Assembly: GCA_001687465.1 (NCBI GenBank) | Contig: LVLI01000950.1 | Location: 1-42,273 of the forward strand | DNA length: 42,273 bases | Source of the DNA: Halocafeteria seosinensis | Taxonomy: Eukaryota > Sar > Bigyra > Bicosoecida | Direction: 5' to 3' | Shown: one piece after another, positions 33,601 to 42,273 of the stretch | Layout: the number at the start of each line of letters is the position of its first letter | How positions within the stretch are numbered: position 1 is the stretch's first letter | The notes under the pieces: generated by a model | What the model was told of the DNA's origin: nothing | Seen by the model: the letters and a program-made list of their open reading frames with translations, nothing else | The model's database searches: none | Position numbers and translations under genes: made by a program

Positions 33601-36600
33601 TTATCGTTTCAACAGGGAAGACCGTAAGGACCCTGTTTGCTCATCTCTGCAATTAAGACCAAGAATTTCACGGAGTATCGTCCACAGAGTTCGTTGTACG
33701 ACAAGACTTACCCCTTTCTCTCCAGCTCAAACGACGAGGCAGATTTTGAGTCTTTCGAAACTTGGCGCGTTAACCCTGGAGCAGGTCCTCGCTCTTCTTC
33801 CTGTTGAGCAGCAAAGTAATTGAATACCTGCTCGAGCGAAGTTTGTGACAAAGCATACTCCCGAATATTCTGTGTGCTGCGAGCACTCTCAAGCAAGTCA
33901 AACATTCTAGACAAACGCATGTTTTGAGGGGGGATTTTGAAGCTCAAAAGAGTTCCTTGGCGTTCAATCAGCTCACTATTCTCGAAGTTTGCGTAGACGA
34001 AATTGAGAACACTCTTGATTTGCTGCTCTTCCACCCACCAATCGCTCAATTCCCTTATGGAAACGGACCGATCTGTGGAACCCTCGATGCTGGAATAGAC
34101 CATCCAACCTGTACCGTCAGCATTGACTTCATCCAGCATTGATGGGTCGCCAAGTGCACCGCAAACAGTTGAAAGCTGGGCCTCAGAAACTCTGTCAACA
34201 GCTGATACTGAGCTCTTCACGGCTTGCTCTGTTTGCGCAATGTCTTCCTGGCTGGGATTATCCAGCTTGATCCTCATTTGGTACCCCTGAGCATGGGTGT
34301 TTTTGATGTGTTGAATGGATCCCAAACAGCGGAGTCTGCCTCCAACCATAATTCCTACACGAGTAGCTAATGCTTCACATTCCTCCATAGAATGTGTAGT
34401 AAGTACTATGGATGCTTCGCGTCGCGTAGTCGCAATGTCAGCAATGACATCCCACATCACACGTCGCGTCGCAGGATCCATTCCTGCAGGTGTGTGCATA
34501 CGTGAAGCCATACGCTAAAACTGCCTTCAGAATGCATTCACTTACCTGTACTAGGTTCGTCCAGAAAGAGGATTGGCGGATTCCCTATCAATGCAATGGC
34601 GACAGACAGTTTCCGTTTGTTACCACCAGAGAGAGACCCGGCTCGCTTATTCTCGAATTCCACCAAACTTAATTGTCTAATTTTAGCTTTTACTACAGAT
34701 TCGATTTCCTCATTTGGAATCCCCTGCAAGTAATATAGTTAACGCGTCTTAAAATTTCACGTCCTAATAACTACCAGCGTAGAGGACTAACTTTTATCCT
34801 TGCAAACAATTCCAGATGCTCCCGGACTGTTAGCAGCTCCAAGAGGGCTTCAAATTGAGGGCAATACCCTAGCAAAGTGCGAAGATGGTTTTGTTCCGAA
34901 ATGATGTCGTATCCCGCAAGCCGGGCTTGGCCCGACGTGGGAAGAATGTCTCCGGTTATCATCTTCTGTACATATAACGGGGACAGAAGTTACGAACCAT
35001 ATGAGTTCGAAACCATGCTACCACAACTACTTACCAATGTGGACGTTTTACCTGCTCCATTGATTCCAAGGAAGCCGAAAACTTCCCCAACCGGAACGCC
35101 AAAGCTGATGTCGCGAACGGCAACTTTGCTATCTCCGTATACCTTCCGAAGATGCTGCAAGAGTATTGCATCATCTGTTGCGGAATATGAATTGCCCTGC
35201 TTTTCGCATCGCTTTTCTTCTTCCAGGACATCGGGATCAATTTCGTTAGGTAGTAGGGAGCGTTCATTCGACGGCTTCGGTTTCCTTTGAAGTCTCTGTA
35301 GTATGTCAGGGCGGCTGAGTAAAAAGTCAATCCCGACGGTTATAGCAAAATAGATTACGCTCAGTAGGGCCATGTAGAGAATATTTGGCAACGCAGCGTC
35401 AGCGTCAAGCGCGGTAAGAGGAGCAGAAGCGTGAGCGGGACTTCCACTGCCTTGATCATGCCCGCACTTAGTCATTTGCCTCAAAACGGAGAGAAATGCT
35501 AGGTCCACCAAACCATTTCCCAATGCGTACCCTGGGAAGAACAAAAAGATATACTTTAATCCTTCATTGGCTTCGCAAGTGGAAGAGACCTGGCTCATTA
35601 TAAAAGAAGCAAGAACCATGATCATTGCCAACATATTGATGAAGAGCACGAAATTCTGGGCAGAACTGTAATTCTTGAAAAGGTAGGTCAAGCAGTACGT
35701 AAACCCAGACACTGACGTTCCATAGAGAAACAGAAGCAAAAACAAGGCTAAGAGTCTATCTCGATCAGTAGAAATCAATTCCTTGACGTCAAAAATGGCA
35801 ATCAGGATTATTGTCCCAGCCATCGGTAGTAAATAAGACGCAAAATCCCACAGAAATGTAGATATCCAATAAGCTGGAATTGAGACGCCAGAAATCAGCT
35901 GCTGATGTTTGGCTGCGATTTCTCGTTCCTTAACCACAAAAATAGCATAAGAAGCAGGAATGAAAGCAAACGCCAGAACTATAATTAGCGCCGCGGAGAA
36001 GCTCCCTATACCACTGATGAGCGTTTCTTGTCGCCCAGTAAAAGGAAGCGGGTGATTTCTGGTTGTAATGTAGGCATCAATCCCTTCGTCCCTGTAAAAA
36101 GCCCAATTCATGATATTCATGAAAATTGGGCACGCATGAAACGCCGTAGTATTCTGTTGGACTATATAAGTTGAAATGTTTTTGTTGGATCCAGGATCGA
36201 TCCCTGGCGGGACAAATGGCGCATACGAGCCATATATACTTGCTTTATAATCATTGCTGATATCCAATATATGCGTACTCAAGTTCACGAGTGGTTCGTA
36301 CTGGGTAAAGTTCGCTGCCGTCGCTGAACCAAATGTCCTCGAATAAAAGTGGAATATATCCTCCTGAGTTTGGGAATCCTCCAAAGAATAATGCAATTTT
36401 GAGACATTGACGTTCGGTATCATGCTGATCGCGTGATTGAAATATTCCAAGCGATCCACGTGACCCACACTATCATCGCTGCTATTCCACAAAAAACTCA
36501 TGTAAGGAACACGATTCGGCAGTGTGCTACCATCCGATTGTGTGTTAAACTTAGCAGAAGAGAGTTCATAACTAGAAAAGCCACTGATCTGTCCCGCGCG

Positions 36601-39600
36601 AATGAGCAAAAGGCCAAAAAGAACTGCTAAGATGGGAACAACGAGCTGAAAACATGCCGCTTTCGCGTCGCGCTTATAGTAATGAAATCGTTTCAAAACC
36701 AAAGCCCTAAAATGTCGCCCAAAAGAATCTTCGACTAGCTTTCTTGCATGTTCCCGGACTTGCTCTATCGACAACCCTTCAGCGTCGTATCCTCCTCGCA
36801 TTTCAGTAGCCTCTACAAGTGGTGTTTTGTCGTCGCTAAGTGGGGCCGCTATTCCCGAGTAATCCCCTGTAGACTTGTCTCTAGCAGACTGTTGAGTGGT
36901 TTCAGCCTCATCTTCATCGTGAGCAACGCGCAGAAACACCTCCTCAAGGGTCGTTGCAGAGAGCCCGTAGGTTTCGATACCATAAGTTCCGAGATTGTCA
37001 TCTAATTTTGACAAAATTGTCGGAAACTTGGAGGATGCATGCATTGGTAGACGCACAGAGAGCTCCGTCCCTACCTCCGACTGGATTTCGGCGTCGGGGA
37101 TATTCTGTCTAATCATGTTTATCATCTTTTTCTGGCCATCTTTCCCCGATTTCTTTACTGCAGTGAGCAGATATCTGTACCCAAAAAGTCGTGACGACCG
37201 TTTCCCAGCAGTAACGTGGACTGACTCAACACGTACCCTACACCGTATTTGTGCTTTAAGAACATGCCACTACCACAGCACTTAAGTTTGCCATTGGCCA
37301 TTATGCTGATCCTATCTCCTGCGAAAATAAAAAAACGTCATTGAAGGTACACAAATTCAAACCTTCATTCAAGCGTCTACTCAAATTACCTAAAATGTCA
37401 GCCTCGTCCATAAAGTGAGTGGTCATCAAGACAATACGATCCCGACGAGCATTTTGGATTATGTCCCAAGTCGATCTTCTAGAGTAAGGGTCCATTCCAG
37501 AAGTCTGAATGAGACGTCATACGAAACGTTAGCGTTACGTCTCTTTCTTTTTTCAACCGTAACTTACTGGCTCATCTAGCATGACCACTTTGGAGTTTCC
37601 AATCAGAGCTATAGCAACAGAAAGTTTTCTCTTTTGACCGCCAGAGAGTTGTTTCGATTTGACACGAACCTTCTCCGTTAGTCCTACTTCTTTAATGATA
37701 TCTCCAACAGCCGCATCTACTTCAGCCCTAGGAACTTCTTTCAACCCAGCAAAAAGCTTCAAGTGTTCTTCTACAGTAAGATTGTCCCATAGAACGTCGT
37801 GCTGGGGACAAACTCCGAGGTATTTCCGAATAGCATTCAGGTCTTCGGTAACGTCTTCATCATATACGTGCATTTTTCCCGAAGTAGGTGAAAGCAAGCC
37901 GGTAAGCATAGAGATTGTCGTTGTTTTTCCAGCACCGTTGTGCCCCAACAGCACGAAGACTTCACCTTCATGAATATTCATACTGAGATTGTCTACGGCG
38001 ACCTGCAGACAAAAGTTAAATATGCAATATACTCAACCATCCTCAATCTCAATGGTTGATTCCCTACCTTAAGGTTGCTTCCGGAGTCGAACTCTTTCCG
38101 GAGATTTTTGATACGAACGCCTTTGTTGTCTCGCTCTCTGGACAACATTTCGTTGCTAACTGGTTCAACAAGCGGATTACCTTGGGCAATCTCGTTGGTT
38201 GTTAACATATCATCCTTTTGTGGGTGTTTGTACGACTTTCGCATCTTGCAGCCGCATACACGCTTCCAATAGCCTGGTGTAAAACAGAACCAAGGAGATT
38301 GTCGAACTCCATACTCTCGAGGCCATACACTGTCAAAGTACCAGGCCAACATGAGGTATATGAGTGTATCAAGAATCATCATGAATATTCCAGTAGAAAA
38401 CGAGTAGTTTCTAAATTGCAAGGTCGCGTTTTCCCCAAATTTGACCCCTTGTCCTCGATCTTCGAAATTCGCCAAAACTACTACAGCTTGAGCGAACGCT
38501 GTCGGGGACAACAGAGAAGCAGCTGTCTTGCTTGAAAGCGAATGTGAAGGACCTTGAACGGCATAAAAAGGGAAAAAAGCCCCAAAATAAAGCAATACCC
38601 CTACTGTAGCTCCCGTCTTTGACCTGTTGAAAAACACTGCCACGAGGAAACAGAAAGCTGTGGTAGACACCCCAAATAGCAGAAATAGAAGGAACAACGC
38701 AAAAAAATCCGTATTTGAGAAGAACGAAGCGACTGTGATAATCGAGATAATGAGACTGACAGTCAAAAATACGAAAAAGTAAGTAAGAAACCATGACGAA
38801 TATAGTGCCGAAGTTGCCAGTCCCATCATTTGCATTCCTTCTCTGATCCGATTTTCTTTCTCCAGAACGATTCCTCGAATCAATGAACTCGTTGGGGCCA
38901 GAAACGTAATTAACAGAAAAATTGGTAATGCATTTTCAACAACGGTGTAAAACGCATTCGATGTAAATCCCTTCACTGGAAACGGGGCCATACGGACAGT
39001 TTGCGGAGCGTATAACTCTCCTCGAAATAACTCCTGTGCAAAAAACAACCAGTAAAGGTAGTAACTACTACAAGAAGACAAACCTCCTGTCACTCAAGAT
39101 ACATACTCGGAGCTCCTCTATGTCAGGCGTTGGGTGTATGCCCAGACGGGATAACTGCCAAAGATCATTGAAGCTGCGACGAACAGAAGGATTTGGACCC
39201 ATGAAGAAAACGTCGAAGACGGGCTGTTGACTTCGAAACACTTACAAAGCGTCGCCCACATGACCGTCAATTGTCCGATTTATTATGCATCGGTCTACCA
39301 TTCGCTGCAGCGTCAAGAATCCTGGCAGAGGTGCTCCCAAGAGCGAGTCCTTGGGGGCAGAATCAAAAGGCGAGTCCGCTCTGCAAACAACACCACAAGG
39401 ACATATCATCATACGACTAGTTTCCTTTTCGGTGCACACTTACTCGAGGTATTTCTGCTGATGGCCGGTATCAACACCCCTTTGTAAAATGTCCACGTTC
39501 TCGAACGTCGTCGGTACTGCAGAACTGTTCATTCGTATAGAATAATCCCAATGGCCTCCCCCTCTTCTGTCCACTTTGTTGAGCACTATTGCAGCAAAAT

Positions 39601-40141
39601 ACTGCAGTAATCAAGCACACTCAAGATAAACTCGTACCGACATTGTGCGCCACACCACAGCGAAGCGACTTACGATTTCATCGCCAGGGTTACTAGCATA
39701 GTTGTCCGACTTAATATCGTTTTCAAGTTGCTCTTGGCTATCCATGACCTTGGATACTTCCGAGAAACTTGGAGCTACGTGTGCAAGACCCGGATTCATA
39801 TCATTCAGCCTCTTTTGCAGCCATTGACAGTCCTCCTTGTTGACCTGATCAGTGCCGGGGGCCAACACGATCTTAGCATTCATTTTATTCAGGCGGAAGG
39901 CGGTGAGTCCGAATGGTAGAACAGGCTTATTATGCTTCCCTTCCTGGACTTCCCCATCTTCCCTCTGCACCAGATACTGCTGCGTCGCCGTATGGTCTTC
40001 ATTGACGGCATTATACACCCCAACGAGGATCAATACCAAGAGGACAGGCATCAATATTTCGCAAAGAGTCCCACATGGCGATCGTTTCTTGAGTATGTAG
40101 TTCTTACGCAGAAGAATGCCTGTTTGCCGCCAATACGACAT
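33601..40141 (-). CDS. ABCA-subfamily full-length ABC transporter (copy B)
   Basis: Thirteen exons: 40141-39674, 39601-39444, 39380-39246, 39173-39107, 39033-38068, 38002-37568, 37504-37390, 37318-37237, 37174-35035, 34965-34792, 34723-34546, 34483-33712 and 33646-33601, giving 1,911 aa. Domain order matches copy A. NBD1 has [10 protein letters not shown] (about 617-626), LSGGQKRKL and VVMLDEP. NBD2 has [10 protein letters not shown] (about 1512-1521), LSGGNKRKL and ILFLDEP. The NBDs and membrane helices are very close to copy A, but the first extracellular domain differs greatly, suggesting different cargo or partners. All copy A introns are shared in position. Copy B has one more (34545-34484), splitting the codon after DEPST in NBD2. 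The tail [15 protein letters not shown] parallels copy A. The ATG at 40141 ([11 protein letters not shown]) is the first in frame. Confidence 0.94.
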
Positions 40142-40273
40142 CGTCTTGCCTGCCACTGTTTACGCCAAAAACAACACAAGGTAGTCCAAGGTAAAGTGTG
40201 TCTTGGGCTAAATACAACAACAACACCGCACACATACACTGAACTGTGTGTGTGAGTGGAGGCGCGGAATCTT

Positions 40274-40323
40274 GGGATCCTGAGATCTGACTCAGTCCCC
40301 GCAGGCCCCCGGGGCCCCGGGCC
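40274..40323. repeat. Two adjacent inverted repeats (hairpin-forming)
   Basis: At 40274-40299, GGGA...CTGAG pairs with CTCAG...TCCC around a six-base loop, with a two-base bulge. At 40304-40323, GGCCCCCGGGGCCCCGGGCC is nearly self-complementary. The second is unusually GC-rich for the region. They lie 130-180 bp upstream of the copy B ATG; no function can be assigned. Confidence 0.6.
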
Positions 40324-40373
40324 TCTTCGCACGCAAGAACACTTGGTAAGTGGATGCGGTCAACTCCCCGGCC

Positions 40374-40403
40374 GGTGGGCGATCTGTCACATATGTGTGT
40401 GTG
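40374..40403 (+). repeat. 30-bp direct repeat, right copy
   Basis: Begins GGTGGGCGATCTGTCACATA and continues into the TG microsatellite. It matches 26377-26406 at 28 of 30 positions. It lies 233 bp upstream of the ABCA copy B start, so the two copies bracket the tandem pair. Confidence 0.7.
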
Positions 40404-40419
40404 TGTGTGTGTGTGTGTG
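40394..40419. repeat. (TG)13 microsatellite
   Basis: Twenty-six bases of uninterrupted TG dinucleotide. It extends the right end of a 30-bp sequence that also occurs near 26377. Confidence 0.95.
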
Positions 40420-42059
40420 AAGAACACTGGCTACCATGATGCGGACCTACGCCAGTGGGGGCCCACATGAAGCCGCTAACTCAATTGCATCGTGCATATT
40501 GTTTTGGATGAAACCGAAACGAGGCACATGATGAACATCCATGTGCTAGTTGTCCAGATAATGCCATGAATGCTAGTTGATGGAGCTGCTGGAGGCGACA
40601 TGTGGGATGTTCTTCGACGGCGTAAGATCCCCCAACTACGTGTACATTTCCACTTAGCCTTGGTAGGCCATAAATAATACACACTACTACGCTTCACGTT
40701 GTGGCGCACCAACGTGATAGACAGTTGGGCCAATGGGCCATCATCAGCGACCACACTGCAAACTGCTACAAACTTCTCGACGATATGCCATTCTCTTGGA
40801 CGAGTATTTTCAAATGTCTGTGTTGCCGCGTTTTAACTGGAAGTAGTTTTACACACAAATGTGTGTACAGTATCCCGCACGTTTGCTCTTTTGGAGTGTT
40901 GCATGTTAGACTATGTATTCACGGGACGGTGGAATTTTATGTGGCGCATGAGCATGGTTTCTGGAGTCCAAGCAATATTTTCAGGTCCAACTTAATGCTT
41001 TAACATCAAAATGTATAATATATAGTTTGCACTAGCCAAGTTGGTACAGTTCTTGGTACCTCTCGAATGGCCAACAACCGCTCATTCCTTCGCCCCAGCC
41101 GTATTCAATGGTAGGAAACAGATATTCGCGCTTTTTTATACCATAGCGCAGGTTCGGGCGTGTGCATCATGGATCGTGCGAAACCCTCATTTTGAACCTG
41201 GTTCCGCTGCACACTGAGGCGGATTCCATCAGTGTCCCCCACTCGCTCAGCAACACGAGCCGCAGTAAGTTGGTGACGTATACACGGCTCTAATACATTC
41301 CATGGACTCGAAGTAAGAATGGATACTCTAAATCGGTTGATGATTCCCGTGGTAACGGTTCCCGTTGCTGGACAGATTCTACTTGAACTACAAAAGGAGA
41401 AAAGTATGTCCTCGTAGCACGAACGTCCTCCTGTTCTGCATTGCTAATGCGCTGTTTGTTGGTATTCCTCGAGAGGTTTTCAAGCCGATGTATTGGTAAG
41501 TAGCTTCCACTTTCACCGCTATACGCCTAGTCTATGTACATCTTCGTTCCAGATCTATTCTGGACTCCTTTTTTATTACCGTAGATAGATGGCATGTCCG
41601 CACTTGGAAGTTCGTTTGCTTGGTCCTCTGTGCACGGCTCATTGGTCCGGGGTTATAACTTACAAGTCGATTTGCTTTCAGTCTCCTGAATCCTTAGCGT
41701 TTGGAATAGCTCATGCCCTTCCGAGTCCTGTTCTTGCATACCGGTGGTAGTGCCTTTTGTCGAGACTCGGACGCATCGCTGGCATACGTACGCGTCTGCC
41801 ATAGCATTCATTCATTCCTTTAACATCAGTCAGAACCACTTCTTCTCCACATGAAATAATGGTCAACATCCGAGGTTTTTACGTCTTATTTGATGAAGAA
41901 TAATCATTACAAAGCAGAACTTCCACCGCGCATCCTCGCCTCTGTCGTACGACTGTGCCCCCCCCCAATGGCTCGTTTTGTATATAGAATAGTTTCCTCA
42001 TAGAGAGGGATTGTTGTAGTTTATCATCTATTTTTATCATACATGTGCATCGTGCCAAC

Positions 42060-42273
42060 ATGCAGCGAGTGATCTCTGCCATCTTTTGCTCCCAGGAGAC
42101 GGAGACCCGAGATGCCTTGACAACTGGAAACAGCAGTGCGCCCAGCACATTATACACACTTTCCAGCACTCCCACCGTTCCATCCTCTGTGTCATGGAAT
42201 CGTCCGTATGGAGTCTCTACAACGCATACAACAGCTGGAGGAGGAGACAATAGGCAATCCAAGGCGTTTGAGG
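42060..42273 (+). CDS. Possible N-terminus of a gene running off the right edge
   Basis: From the ATG at 42060 the frame is open to the window end (71 codons). It reads MQRVISAIFCSQETETRD, then a Ser/Thr/Pro-rich stretch (STLYTLSSTPTVPSSVSW) and GGGDNRQSKAFE. The composition looks more like a disordered protein N-terminus than random sequence. A competing minus-strand frame covers 41879-42262 but has no recognisable content. No family is recognised and the start is uncertain. Confidence 0.35.
   Translation, partial: MQRVISAIFCSQETETRDALTTGNSSAPSTLYTLSSTPTVPSSVSWNRPYGVSTTHTTAGGGDNRQSKAFE

Larger units (their letters stand above)
40142..42059. other. Gene-poor interval upstream of ABCA copy B
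   Basis: No gene can be supported in about 1.9 kb. It contains adjacent palindromic sequences (40274-40323), a TG microsatellite (40394-40419) and a poly-C run near 41958-41966. Short frames at 40476-40754 (minus), 40481-40684 (minus) and 40701-41003 (plus) give no recognisable product. A plus-strand stretch from 41320 reads MDTLNRLMIPVVTVPVAGQ before a GTATGT donor-like site, but I could not extend it into a convincing second exon. The proximal part must include the copy B promoter. Confidence 0.45.

Noticed and set aside
41320-41580. Possible plus-strand exon reading MDTLNRLMIPVVTVPVAGQ, then a second hydrophobic stretch
   Set aside because: Donor-like sites exist, but each joining I tried soon hits a stop or needs an intron near 34 bp.
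41879-42262. Minus-strand frame of 127 codons at the right edge
   Set aside because: No recognisable content and Cys-rich odd composition; the overlapping plus frame looks more protein-like.
1-42273. CRISPR arrays, bacterial operons, rRNA genes or intact transposons
   Set aside because: None seen. Spliceosomal introns show the DNA is eukaryotic, and no transposase, reverse transcriptase or long terminal repeats were recognised.

Overview
This is nuclear DNA from an unidentified microbial eukaryote. The evidence is spliceosomal introns throughout (mostly 58-85 bp, GTAAGT-like donors, CAG acceptors), a nuclear-type tRNA gene with a poly-T terminator, and housekeeping genes (MCTS1, VPS35, CNOT11, ABCA transporters) that need intron removal to give full-length products. 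TAA, TAG and TGA all act as stops, so the code is standard. Genes lie close together on both strands. The lineage cannot be fixed from this window; the mix of a GCC2/GCC3-type Cys-rich surface protein, a TmcB/TmcC-like TPR membrane protein and ABCA transporters is typical of free-living protists.

Layout. (1) 1-5336, minus: 5' part of a very large secreted or membrane Cys-rich repeat protein that runs off the left edge. (2) 6296-7094, minus: MCTS1/Tma20 with an 11-nt first coding exon, head-to-head with (3) 7452-10857, plus: VPS35, the retromer scaffold. (4) 10854-14821, minus: a 1,238-aa protein of unknown function with beta-trefoil-like segments, whose stop codon shares a CTAG palindrome with the VPS35 stop. 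(5) 15089-16950, minus: CNOT11 of the CCR4-NOT complex. (6) 17364-17729, plus: a 121-aa hydrophilic protein with three repeats around ALLDESK. (7) 19028-24827, plus: a 1,761-aa multi-pass TmcB/TmcC-like protein. (8) 25014-26025, minus: an unrecognised small gene. (9) 26161-26232, plus: tRNA-Val(UAC). (10) 26426-33034 and 33601-40141, minus: two tandem full-length ABCA-type ABC transporters with matching intron positions. (11) 40142-42059: about 1.9 kb without a gene, holding palindromes and a TG microsatellite. (12) 42060 to the right edge, plus: possible start of another gene.

There is no operon-like logic. MCTS1 (translation reinitiation and recycling), VPS35 (endosomal sorting) and CNOT11 (mRNA deadenylation) are independent housekeeping genes. 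The Cys-rich protein, the TmcB-like protein and the ABCA pair are membrane or surface proteins. The most unusual items are the exact 17-residue repeat lattice of the Cys-rich protein, the ALLDESK repeat protein, the ABCA tandem pair bracketed by a near-identical 30-bp sequence, and the stop codons shared by two convergent genes. Exon coordinates were derived by hand from splice consensus, phase and remembered family sequence; no alignment or search was run.
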